NCBI GenBank assembly: GCA_049999725.1
Contig: JBNGIS010010727.1
Location: 1-21,738 of the forward strand
Length of the DNA stretch: 21,738 bases
DNA from: Haplomitrium mnioides
Taxonomy: Eukaryota; Marchantiophyta; Haplomitriopsida; Calobryales
Direction: 5' to 3'
Positions 9,605 to 21,570 of this stretch are shown here, one piece after another (within the stretch, counting starts at the first letter, position 1; every line of letters begins with the position of its first letter). Made by a program: the position numbers and the translations under genes. The notes beneath the pieces are model-generated. The model was not told where the DNA came from. It saw only the letters and a program-made list of their open reading frames with translations, and did no database searches.

Positions 9605-9614
9605 NNNNNNNNNN
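9605..9614. other. 10-N assembly gap inside the satellite
   Basis: Ten N bases lie between two intact unit starts (CTAC before, TACTAC after), only about 130 bp into the array. A fixed short run of N usually marks a join of unknown size, so the true array length near its left edge is probably not represented. Confidence 0.95.
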
Positions 9615-11575
9615 TACTACAAGTGACGTGTTATTGGACCATTGTTTGGTTGCGTACTACAAGAGACGTGTTATTGGACCATTGCTTGGTTGCGTACTAC
9701 AAGTGACGTGTTATTGGACTATTGTTTGGTTGCGTACTACAAGTGACGTGTCATTGGATAATTGGTTGGTTGCGTACTACAAGTGACGTGTTATTGGACC
9801 ATTGCTTGGTTGTCAACTACAAGTGACGTGTTATTGGACCATTGCTTGGTTGCGTATTACAAGTAACGTGTTTTTGGACCATTGCTTAGTTGCGTACTAC
9901 AAGTGACGTGTTATTAGACCATTGCTTGGTTGCGTACTACAAGTGACGTGTTATTAGACCATTGCTTGGTTACGTACTACAAGTGATGTGTCATTGGACT
10001 ATTGCTTGGCTGCGTAGTACAAGTGACGTGTTATTTGACCATTGCTTGGTTGCGTACTACAAGTGATGTGTTACTAGAACATTTCTTGGTGACGCACTAC
10101 AAGTGACGTGTTATTAGACCATTGTTTGGTTGCGTACTACAAGTGACGTGTTATTGCACCATTTCTTGGTTGCGTACTACAAGTGACGTGTTATTGGACC
10201 ATTGCTTGGTTGCGTACTACAAGTGATGTGTTGTTGGACAATTTCTCGGTTGCATACTACAAGTGATGTGTTAATGAATGATTGTCTGGTTGCGTATTAT
10301 GAGTGATGTGTTATTGGACCATTGCTTGGTTACGTACTCCAAGTGAGGTGTTATATGACCATTTCTTGGTTGTGTACTACAAGTGATGTGTTGTTGGATG
10401 ATTTTTTGGTTGCATATTACAAGTGATGTGTTATTGGACGATCGTCTGGTTGTGCACAACAAGTAGTATGCTATTGGATGATTGCCTAGTTGCATATTAA
10501 AAGTGATGTGTCATTGGACGATTGCTTGGTTGTGTAGTACAAGTGACGTGTTATTGGACCATTGCTTGGTTGTGTACTACAAGTGACGTGGTATTGAACT
10601 ATTGGTTGGTTTTGTACTACAAGTGACTTGCTCTTGGACCATTGCTTGGTTGCCTACTACATGTGATGTGTTTTTGGACCATTGCTTGGTTGCGTATTAC
10701 AAGTAGCGTGTTTTTTACCATTTTTTGGTTGTGCACTACAAGTGAGGTGTTATTGGACCACTGCTTGGTTACGTACTACAAGTGATGTGTCATTGGACCA
10801 TTGCTTGGTTGCATAATACAAGTGACACGTTATTTAACCATTGCTTGGTTGTGTACTACAAGTGACGTGTTATTGGACCATTGCTTGGTTGCGTACTACA
10901 AGTGACGTGTTTTTGAACCATTGTTTGGTTGCATACCACAAGTGACGTGCTATTGGACCATTGCTTTGTTGCGTACTACAAGTGACATGTTATTAGACCA
11001 TTCCTTGTTTGCGTACTAGAAGTGACGTGCTATTGGATCATTGCTTGGTTGTGTACTACAAGTGACGTGTTATTGGACCATTGCTTGGTTGCATATTACA
11101 AGTGATGTGTTGTTGGACCATTGCTTGGTTGTGTACTACAAGGGATGTGTTGTTGGACGATTGCCTGGTTGCGTACTACAAGTGATGTGTTAATGAACGA
11201 TTGTCGGGTTGCGTATTACAAGTGATGTGTTATTGGACCATTGCTTGGTTGCGTACTACAAGTGATGTGTTTTTAAACCATTGCGTGGTTGTGTACTTCA
11301 AGTGATGTCTTATTGGACCATTGCTTGGTTGCGTACTAGAAGTGATGTCTTATTGGACCATTGTTTCGTTGCGAACTACAAGTGATGTGTTATTGGACCA
11401 TTGCTTGGTTGCGTACTACAAGTGATGTGTTATTGAACCAATTCTGGGTTGCGTACTACAAGTGATGTGTTATTTGACCATTACATAATTGTGTACTACA
11501 AGTGATGTGTTATTGGACCATTACTTGATTGCATACTACAAGTGATGTGTTATTGATTCATGACTTGGTTGCGTA

Positions 11576-11870
11576 CTACAATTCATGTACTATTGGACCA
11601 CTCCTTTATTGGATAATACAAGTGATGTGCTATTTGACTATTACTTGGTTGCGTACTACATGTGATGTGTTATTGGACCATTGCTTGGTTGCGTACCACA
11701 ATTAGTGTGTTGTTGGACCATTAGTTGGGCGTGTATTACACGTAATGTGTTGCTGGACCAATACTTGACTGTAGACTACAAGTGATATGTTATTTGACCA
11801 TTACTTGGTTCAACATAAATGATGTATTAATTGATTATTCTTTGATTGCATACTAGAGATTATGTGTCAT
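11576..11870 (+). repeat. Most degenerate part of the satellite
   Basis: Units here diverge strongly (for example CAACATAAATGATGTATTAATTG around 11810-11830, given here only as a landmark region) and two neighbouring units are 38 and 39 bp long instead of 40. Nearby units have lost the ACGTG core. This fits older, poorly homogenised copies inside the array, or a junction between two differently amplified blocks. Confidence 0.7.
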
Positions 11871-12059
11871 TGGACCATTGCTTGGTTGTGTACTACAAGT
11901 CATCTGTTATCGGACCATTTCTAGGTTGCGTACTACATGTGATGTGTTATTGGACCATTGCTTGGTTGCATAATTCAAGTGATGTGTTCTTGGACCATTG
12001 TTTGCTTGCGTACTAGAAGTGATGTGTTATTGGACTATTGTTGGGATGCGTACTACAAG

Positions 12060-12345
12060 TGACGTGTTATTAGACAATTGCTTGGTGCGTACTACAAGTG
12101 ACGTGTTATTGGACCATTGCTTTGTTGCGTACCACAAGTGACGTGTCATTGGACCATTGCTTGGTTGTGTACTACAAGCGATGTGTTGTTGTACCATTGC
12201 TTGGTTGCGTACTACAAGTGATATGTGTTATTGGACCATTGCTTGGTTGCCTATTACAAGGTATCTCTTATTGGACTATTTTTTGGTTGCGTACTACAAG
12301 TGATGTGTTATTGGATTATTACTTGGTCGCATACTACAAGTGATG
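12060..12345 (+). repeat. Upstream relative of block B
   Basis: The ordered set TTAGACAATTGCTTGG, GTGTCATTGGACC, GTTGTTGTACC, CTATTACAAGGTATCTC and TTGGATTATTACTTGGTCGC matches 18301-18580 nearly unit for unit. The offset is about 6.24 kb after allowing for the 1-2 nt indels at 12086 and 12222. Confidence 0.75.
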
Positions 12346-14077
12346 TGTTATTGGATCACTCCTTGGTTGGGTACAATAAGTGATGTGTAATTGGACTATT
12401 CCACGGCTCCCTACTATAAGTGATGTGTTATTGGACTATTGCTTGGTTGCGTACTCCAAATGATGTGTTATTCGACCATTTCTTGGCTGGGTTTTACAAA
12501 TGATATGTCATTGGACTATTGCTTGGTTGCCTACTACAAGTGACGTGTTATTGGACCATTGCTTGGCTGCATACTACAAGTGACATGTTATTGGACAATT
12601 GCTTTGTTGGGTACTAAAATTAACGTGTTATTGGACCATTGCTTGGTTGTGTACTACAAGTGATGTGTTATTGGACCATTGGTTGGTTGCGTACTACAAG
12701 TGACGTGTTATTAGACAGTTGTTTGGTTGCGTACTACAGGTGACGTGTTATTAGACCATTGCTTGGTTGCGTACTATAAGTGACGTGTTATTTGGCCATT
12801 GCTTGGTTGCGTACTACAAGTGACGTGTCATTGGACAATTGCTTGGTTGCGTACTACAAGTGATGTGTTGTTGTACCATTGCTTGGTTGCGTACTACAAG
12901 TGACGTGTTATTTGACCATTTCTTGGTTGCGTACTACAAGTGAAATGTTATTGAACCATTGCTTGGTTGCGGACTACAAGTGACGTGTTATTGGACCATT
13001 GCTTGGTTGCATACTACAAGTGACGTGTTATTGGACCATTCATTGTTTGCGTACTACAAGTCATGTGTTATTGGATCATTACTTGGGTACGTTCTAGAAA
13101 TGATGTGTTATAGGACCATTGCTTAGGTCTGTACTACCAGTGATGTGTTATTGGACCATTGCTTGGTTGCATACAACGAGTGATGTGTTATTTGACCATT
13201 GCTTGGTTGTGTACTACAAGTGATGTGTTAATGTACCATTACTTGGTTGCGTATTACAAGTAATGTGTTATTGGACCATTGCTTGGTTGTGTAGTACAAG
13301 TGACGTGTTCTTGGTCTGTTGCTTAGTTGCATACTACAAGTGACGTGCTGTTTGACCATTGCTTGGTTGCGTACTGGAAGTGATGTATTGTTGGACCATT
13401 GCTTGGTTGCGTACTACAAGTGATGTGTTATTGAAACATTGCTTGGTTGCATACGACAAGTGACCTGTTATTTGACCATGACTTGATTGCGTACTACAAG
13501 TGATATGTTATTAGACCATTGCTTGGTTGCGTACTACAAGTGATCTTTTATTGGACCATTGCTTGGTTGCGTATTACAAGTGACGTGTTATTGGATAATT
13601 GCTTGGTTGCACACTACAAATGACATGTCATTGGACCATTGTTTGGTTGCGTACTACAAGTGACATGTTATTGGACCATTGCTTGGTTGCGTACTATAAC
13701 TGACGTATTATTGGACCATTGCTTGGTTGTGTATTAAAAGTGATGTGTTAGTGGACCATTGCTTGGTTGTGTACTACAAGTGACGTGTTATTGGACCATT
13801 GCTTGGTTGCGTACTACAAGTGACGTGTTATTAAACAATTGCTTGGTTGCGTACTACAAGTGACGTGTAATTGGACCATTGCTTGGTTGCGTATTACAAA
13901 TATGTGTTATTGGACCATTGCTTCGTTGCGTACTACAAGTGACGTGTGATTGGACCATTGCTTGGTTGCGTACTACAAGGGATGTGTTATTTGACTATTG
14001 CTTGGTTGCGTACTAGAAGTGACATGTTATTTGACCAATGCTTGGTTGCATTCTTCAAGTGATGTGTTACTGAACCA

Positions 14078-15480
14078 TTGCTTGGTTGCGTATTACAAGT
14101 AACGTGTTATTGGACCATTGCTTGGTTGGGCACTAGAAGTGACGTGTTATTGGACCCTTGCTTGGTTGCGTACTACAAGTCACTTGTCATTGGACCATTG
14201 CTTGCTTGCATACTACAGGTGATATGTTATTGGATCATTTCCTGGTTGCGTACTAGAAGTGACGTGCTATCGGACCATTGCTTGGTTGTGTACTACAATT
14301 GATGTGCTATTGGACAATTGATTGGTTGCGTACTACAAATGATGTGTTGTTCGGAAATTGCTTGGTTGCGCACTACAATTGAGGTGGTATTGGACCATTG
14401 CTTAGTTTCATACTACAAGTGACGTGTCATTGGACCATTACTTGGTAAAGGACTACAAGTGGTGTGTTATAGGACCATCTCTTGGTTCGTCACTATAACT
14501 GATGTGCTATTGGACCATTGCTTGGTTGCATACTACAAGTGATGTGTTGTTGGACCATTGCTTAGTTGCGTACTACAAGTTATGTGTTATTAAAACATTG
14601 CTTGGTTGCGTACTAGAAGTGACATGTTATTTGACCATTGCTTGGTTGCGTACTACAAGTGATGTGTTATTGGAACATTGCCTGGTTGAGTACTACAAGT
14701 GACGTATTGTTTAACCATTGCTTGGTTGCATGCTAAAAGTGATGTGTTATTGGACTATTGCTTGGTTGTGTACTACAAGTGACATGTTATTGGACCATTG
14801 CTTGGTTGCGTACTACAAGTGATGTGTTATTGGACCATTGCTTGGTTGCATCCTACGAGTGATGTGTTATTAGACCATTGCTTGGTTGTGTACGCCAAGT
14901 AATGTGTTATTGAACCATTGCTTGGTTGCGGGCTACAAGTGATGTGCTAGTTGACCATTTCTTGGTTTTGTACTTCAATTCATGTATTATTGCGCCACTA
15001 CTTGGTTTCGTACTACGAGTGATGTGCTTTTGGACTATTCATTGGTTGCGCACTTGAAATGATGTGTTTTTGAACTATTGTTTGGTTGTGTACTACAAGT
15101 GATGTGTTATTGAACCATTGTTTGCTTGTGCAGTACAAATGATGTGTTATTTGACCATTGCTTTGTTGCGTACTTCAAGTGACGTGTTATTGGACGATTG
15201 TCTCGTTGTGTACTATAAGTGACGTGTTATTGGACAATTGCCTAGTTGCATACTACAAGTGACGTGTTATTGGCCAATTCATTGGTTGCACACTGCAAGT
15301 CATGTGTTATTAGACGATTACCTAGTTGCGTACTACAAATGATATGTTATTGGATGATTGCCTAGTGGCGTATTACAAGTTATGTGTAATTGGACGATTA
15401 CCCAAATGTCTACTACAAGTGACGTGTTATTAGACCATTGCTTGGTTGCGTGCTACAAGTGACGTGTTATTGGACGATTG
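14078..15480 (+). repeat. Higher-order block A1 (copy of 19398-20720)
   Basis: Private variants recur in the same order about 5.3 kb downstream: AAGTCACTTGT (14178/19498), GAGGTGGTAT versus GAGGTCGTAT (14381/19661), AAGGACTAC (14448/19728), TACTAGAAGTGAC (14611/19892), TCCTACGAGT (14851/20092) and the TTCAATTCATG block (14974/20215). The offset steps from 5320 to 5280 to 5241, so whole 40-bp units plus one base were lost or gained after duplication. Confidence 0.85.
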
Positions 15481-16410
15481 CATGGTTGCGTACTACAAGT
15501 GAAGTGTTATTGGACCATTGCTTGGTTGCGTACTACAAGTGATGTGTTATTTGACCATTCCTTGGTTATGTACTACAAGTCACGTGTAATTGGACCATTG
15601 CTTGGTTGCGTTCTACAAGTGATGTGTTATTAGACCATTGCTTGGTTGCATACTATAAGTGATGTGTTATTGGACCATTGCTTGGTTGTGTACTACAAGT
15701 GATGTATTATTGGACCATTGCTTGATTGCGTACTGCAAGTGATCTGTTTTTCTACCACCGCTTGGTTGCGTACTACAAGTGACCTGTGATTTGACTATTG
15801 CTTTGTTGCGTGCTACAAGTGACATGTTATTGCACCATTGCTTGGTTGCATACTACAAGTGATGCGTTTTTGGACCATTGCTTGGTTGTGTACTACAAGT
15901 GATGTGCTATTGGAACTTATCTTGGTTGCAAACTACAAGTGACGTGTTATTTGACCATTGGTTGGTTGTGCACTACAATTGATATGTTATTGGACCATTG
16001 CTTGGTTGCGTACTGCAAGTGAGGTGTTATTAAAGCATTGGTTGGGTGCATACTACAAGTGGCGTGTTATTGGACCATTTCTTGTTTGCGTACTACAAGT
16101 GAGGTGCTATTGGACCATTGATTGGCTGCGTACTACAAGTGAGGTATTATTGGACCATTGTTTGGTTGCGTTATACAAGTGACGTGTCGGTGGACCATTG
16201 CTTGTTTACGTACTATGAGTGATATGTTATTGGACTATTGGTTAGTTGCATACTACGAGTGATGTGTTATTGTTCCATTGCTTGGTTGCGTACTACGAGT
16301 GATTTGTTATTGGACCATTGCTTGGTTGTGTACTACAAGTGATGTGTTATTGGACCATTGCTTGGTTGCCTACTACAAGTGATGTGTTATTGGACCATAA
16401 CTTGGTTGCG

Positions 16411-16880
16411 TAGTTCAATTCATGTATCATTGGACCACTACTTGGTTTCATACTACGAGTGATGTGTTGTTGGACCATTGCTTGGTTGCGTGTTATAAGT
16501 GATGTGTTATTGAACCATTGCTTGGTTGCGTACTACAAGTAATGTGTAATTAAACTATTGCTTGCTTGCGTAGTACAAGTGATGTGTTATTTGACCATTG
16601 CTTGATTGCGTACTACAAGTGACGTGTTGGTGGACGATTGTCTGGTTGCGTACTACAATTGATGTGTTATTGGACAATTGCCTGGTTGAGTACTACAAAT
16701 GACGTGTTATTGGAGGATTCTCTGGTTGCGTACTATCAGTCATGCATTATTAGACGATTGTCTTGTTGCGTGCTAGAATTGATATGTTATTGGATTATTG
16801 CCTAGTGGCGTATTACAAGTTATCTGTGATTGGACAATTTCCTGGTTGCGTACTCCAAGTTACGTGTTATAAGACCATTG
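16411..16880 (+). repeat. Higher-order block C, second of four copies
   Basis: A block of about 12 units runs from TTCAATTCATGTAT..CCACTACTTGGTTT to CCTAGTGGCGTATTACAAGT. It occurs at about 14971-15440, 16411-16880, 20212-20680 and 21092-21560. Both end markers move together (1440 bp, then 3801 bp, then 880 bp apart), so the whole block was copied. It is distinguished by GGACGATTG/TCTGG-type units in place of GGACCATTGCTTGG. Confidence 0.82.
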
Positions 16881-17440
16881 CTTAGTTACGTACTACAAGT
16901 AACATGTTATTGGACAATTTCTTGGTTGCGTATTACAAGTGACATGTCATTGGACCATTGCTTGGTTGCGTACTACAAGTGATGTGTTATTTGACCATTG
17001 CTTTGTTGCATACTACAAGTGACGTGTTATTAGACGATTGTCATATTGCGTACTACAAATGATGTGTTATTGAACCATTTCTTGGTTGCGTACTACAAGT
17101 GATGTGTTATTGGACCATATCTTGATTTTGTACTACAAGTGATATGTTATTGGACCATTGCTTGGTTGCAAACTACATGTGACGTGTTATTGGACCATTG
17201 CTTGGTTTCGTACTACAAGTGATGTCTTATTGAACAATGGCTTCGTTGGGTACTGCAAGTGACGTGTTATTGGACCATTTCATGGTTGCGTACTACAAGT
17301 GATGTGTGATTGGACAACTGCTTGGTTGCGTACTAAAAGTGACGTGTTATTGGACCATTGCTTGGTTGCGTACTACAAGTGATGTGTTATTGAACCATTG
17401 CTTGCTTGTGCAGCACAAGTGATGTGCTATTTGACCATTA

Positions 17441-17680
17441 CTTGGTTGTTTGCTACAATTGATGTGCTATTGGACCATTGCTTGGTTGCGTACCACAAGT
17501 GATGTTTTGTTGGATGATTGCTTGGTTGCGTACTACAAGAGAGGTGGTATTGGACCATTACTTGGTTGCATACAACAAAAGACGTGTTGTTGGACCATTA
17601 CTTGATTAAGGACTATAAGTGTTGTTTTATAGGACCATGTCTTGGTTCCTCACTATAAGTGATGTGTTATTGGACCATTG
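17441..17680 (+). repeat. Partial third copy of part of block A
   Basis: GAGGTGGTAT at 17541 and TTAAGGACTA at 17606 followed by a CACTATAAGTGATG unit match 14381/14446 (offset 3160 bp, 79 units) and 19661/19726 (offset 2120 bp, 53 units). Only about six units match well. Confidence 0.75.
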
Positions 17681-17940
17681 CTATGTTGCGTGCTACAAGT
17701 GATGTGTGATTGGACAAGTGTTTGGTTGCATACTAAAAGTGACGTGCCATTGGACCATTGCTTGATTGCGTACTCTAAGTGATGTGTTATTGAACCATTG
17801 CTTGCTTGCACAATACAAGTGATGTGCTATTCGACCATTGCTTGGTTGTGTACTCCAAGTGACGTGTTATTGGACAATTGTTTGGTTGCAAACTATAAGT
17901 GACATGTTATTGGACCATTACTTGGTTGGGTACAACAAGT

Positions 17941-18740
17941 GACGTGTTTTCTTACCATTGCTTGGTTGCGTACCACAAGTTACGTGTTATTGGACCATTG
18001 CTTGGTTGCGTACTACAAGTTACGTGTCATTGGACCATTGCTTGGTTGCACACTACAAGTGATGTGTAATTGGACTATTGCTTGGTTGCGTACTACAGCT
18101 AATATGTTATTGCACCATTGCTTGGTTGTGTACAACAAATGACGTGTTATTGGACCATTACTTGGTTGCATACTACAAGTGACGTGTTATTGGACCATTG
18201 CTTCGTTGCATACTACAAGTGATGTGTTATTGGACCATTGCTTGACTGCGCACTACAAGTGACGTGTTATTGGACCATTGCTTGGTTGCGTACTACAAGT
18301 GACATGCTATTAGACAATTGCTTGGGTGTGTACTACAAGTGACGTGTTATTGGACCATTGCTTGGTTGCGTACTACAAGTGACGTGTCATTGGACCATTG
18401 CTTGGTTGCGTACTACAAGTGATGTGTTGTTGTACAATTGCTTGGTTCCGTACTACAAGTGATGTGTTATTGGACCATTGCTTGGTTGCTTATTACAAAG
18501 TATCTGTTATTGGACTTATTTTTGGTTGCGTACTACAAGAGATGTGTTCTTGGATTATTGCTTGGTCACGTACTACAAGTAATGTGCTATTTGACCATTC
18601 CTTGGTTACATACTATAAGTGACGTGTTATTTGACCATTGCGTGGTTACGTACTTCAAGTGATGTCTTAATGGACCATTGCTTGGTTGCATACTACAAGT
18701 GACATGTTATTAGACCATTGCTTGGTTGGGTACTACAAGT
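17941..18740 (+). repeat. Higher-order block B1 (800 bp, 20 units)
   Basis: Variants AAGTTACGTG, GCACACTACAAGTGATGTG, TACTACAGCT (18091) and TAGACAATTGCTTGGGTG (18311) recur exactly 800 bp later (TACTACAGCT 18891, TAGACAATTGCTAGGGTG 19111). This is a tandem 20-unit higher-order duplication. The later TATTACAA-GTATCT marker (18491/19211) is offset by only 720 bp, so two units were lost from the second copy. Confidence 0.82.
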
Positions 18741-19300
18741 GACATGTAATTGGACCATTGCTTGCTTGCATACTACAAGTTACGTGTTATTGGACCATTG
18801 CTTAGTTGCGTACTACAAGTTACATGTTATTGGACCATTGCTTGGTTGCACACTACAAGTGATGTGTTATTAGACGATTGCTTGGTTGTATACTACAGCT
18901 GATATGTTGTTGCATCATTTCTTGGTTGGGTACTACAAGTGACGTGTTATTTGACCATTGCTTGGTTGCGTACTATAAGTGACATGTTACTGGACCATTG
19001 TTTGGTTGCGTACTACAAGTGATGTGTTATTGGACCACTGCTTAGTTGCGTCCTACGAGTGATGTGTTATTGGACTACTGCTTGGTTGTGTACTACAAGT
19101 GACGTGTTATTAGACAATTGCTAGGGTGCGTACTACAAGTGACGTGTTATTGGACCTTTGCTTCGTTGCGTACTACAAGTGATGTGTTATTGGACCATTG
19201 CTTGGCTGCCTATTACAAGGTATCTCTTATTGGACTATTTTTTCGTTGTGTACTATAAGTAATTAGTTTTTGGATTATTACTTGGTCGCGTACTACAAGT
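18741..19300 (+). repeat. Higher-order block B2 (second copy of the 800-bp block)
   Basis: Follows block B1 directly with the same ordered private variants, minus two units near 19150-19190. Its CTATTACAAGGTATCTC marker at 19210 is also found at 12251-12267 with neighbouring TAGACAATTGCTTGG and GTTGTTGTACC units, so this block has a relative about 6.9 kb upstream. Confidence 0.8.
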
Positions 19301-19397
19301 GATGTAAGATTTGACCATTGCTTGGTTGCGTACCATAAGTGACGTGTTATTTGACCATTGCTTGGTTGCATTCTATAAGTGACGTGTTAGTGGACCA

Positions 19398-20720
19398 TTG
19401 CTTGGTTGTGTACTACAAGCTATGTGTTATTGGACCATTGCTTGGTTGTGTACTACAGGTGACGTGTTATTGGACCATTGCTTGGTTGCATACTACAAGT
19501 CACTTGTTATTAGACCATTGCTTGGTTGCATACTACAAATGACGTGTTATTGGATCATTGCTTGGTTGCGTACTGGAAGTCATGTATTATTGAACCATTG
19601 CTTGGTTGTGTACTACAATTGATGTGTTATTGGACCGTTGCTTGGTTGTGTACTACAATAGAGGTCGTATTGGACCATTGTTTGGTTACATACTACAAGT
19701 GACATGTTATTGGACCATTACTTGGTTAAGGACTACAAGAGCTGTGTTATATGTCTATTTTTTCGTTCATCACTATAAGTGATGTGCTATTGGACCATTG
19801 CTTGGGTTGCGTACTACAAGTGATGTGTTATTGGACCATTGGTTGGTTGCATACTACAAGTGATGTATTATTGGACCATTGCTTGGTTGAGTACTAGAAG
19901 TGACGTGTTATTTGACCATTGCTTGGTTGCGTACTACAAGTGATGTGTTATTGGAACATTGCTTGGTTGGGTACTACAAGTGACATGTTATTTGACCATT
20001 GCTTGGTTGTGTACTATAAGTGACGTGTTATTGGACCATTGTTTGGTTGCGTACTACAAGTGATGTGTTGTTGGACCACTGTTTGGTTGCGTCCTACGAG
20101 TGATGTGTTATTGGACCATTGCTTGGTGGCGTACGTTAAGTGAGATGTTATTGAACCATTGCGTGATTGCGGACTACAAGTGACATGTTAGTGGGCTTTT
20201 CCTTGGTTGCAAACTTCAATTCATGCATTATAGGGCCACTACTTGGTTTCGTACTCCGAGTGATGTGTTATTGGACTATTCGTTGGTTGCATACTATAAG
20301 TGATGTGTTATTGAACCATTGTTTGGTTGCGTACAAGAAGTGATGTGTTATTGAACCATTGCTTGCTTGTGCACTACAGGTGATGTGTTATTTGACCTTT
20401 GCTTGGTTGCGTACTACAAGTGACATGTTGTTGGATGATTGTCTGGTTGCGTACTACAAGTGACGTGTTATTGGACGATTACCTAGTTGCGCACTACAAG
20501 TGACGTGCTATTGGACAATTCCCTAGTTGCATACTACAAGTCATGTGTAATTAGACAATCACTTGGTTGCGTTCTACAAATGATGTGTTATTCGATGATT
20601 GCCTAGTGGCGTATTACAAGTTATGTGTTATTGGATGATTTCCTGAATGCGTACTACAAGTGATGTGTTATTAGACCGTTTCTTGGTTGTGTACTACAAG
20701 TGACGTGTTATTGGATGATT
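19398..20720 (+). repeat. Higher-order block A2 (copy of 14078-15480)
   Basis: Second copy of the long block. The two translated 74-codon ORFs at 14078-14302 and 19398-19622 are clearly the same sequence lineage, sharing the mutated TGA in AAGTCAC that opens the frame in both. The single-base insertion near 19804 is specific to this copy. Confidence 0.85.
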
Positions 20721-21049
20721 GTCTGGTTGTGTTCTACAAGTGATGTGCTATTGGACCATTGCTTCGTTGCGTACTACAAGTGACGTGTTTTTTGACCATT
20801 GCTTGGTTACGCACTTCAAGTGACGTGTTATTGGACCATTGCTTGGTTGCGTACTTAAAGTGACGTGTTATTGGACCATTGCTTGGTTGTGTACTACAAG
20901 TGATGTGTTATTAGACCATTGCTTGCTTGCGCAATACAAGTGATGTGCTATTTGACCATTGCTTGGTTGTGTACTATAGTTGATGTGCTATTGGACCATT
21001 GCTTGGTTGCGTACTACAAGTGATGTTTTGTTGGACGATTGCTTGGTTG

Positions 21050-21570
21050 CGGACTACAAGTGATGTGTTAGTGGACCATTTCTTGGTGGCGTACTTCAAT
21101 TCATGTATTATTGAGCCACTACTTGGTTTCGTACTATGAGTGATGTGTTATTGGACTATTCGTTGCTTCTGCATTATAAGTGATGTGTTATTGAACCATT
21201 GTTTGGTTGCGTACTACAAGTGATGTGTTATTGAACCATTGCTTCCTTGTGCAGTGCAAGTGATGTGTTATTTGACCATTACTTGGTTGCGTACTACAAG
21301 TGACATGCTATTGGATGATTGTATGGTTGCGTACTACAAATGGCGTGTTATTGGACGATTGACTAGTTGCGTACTGCAAATGACGTGTTGTTGGACAATC
21401 CCTTGGTTGCGCACTACAAGTCATGTGTTATGAGACGATCACCTGGTTGCATACTACAAATGATGTGTTATTGGATGATTGCCTACTGGTGTATTACAAG
21501 TTATGTGTTATTGGACGATTGCTTGAATGCGTACTACAAGTGACATGTTATTAGACCATTGCTTGGTTGC
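21050..21570 (+). repeat. Higher-order block C, fourth copy
   Basis: Matches 20170-20690 at an exact 880-bp (22-unit) offset, including GCGGACTACAAG, TTAGTGG, TTCAATTCATG, TATTCGTTG and CTA(G/C)TGG(C/T)GTATTACAAG. Of the four copies these two look the most alike, suggesting the most recent duplication of this block. Confidence 0.8.

Noticed and set aside
9506-21433. Fourteen or so ORFs of 64-81 codons with similar peptides (WTIAWLRTTSDVLLDHCLVAYYK type)
   Set aside because: They are the 40-bp unit read through all three frames. Each extends only where the TGA of AAGTGA is mutated, and many start at non-ATG codons. The shared peptides reflect shared DNA, not a protein family.
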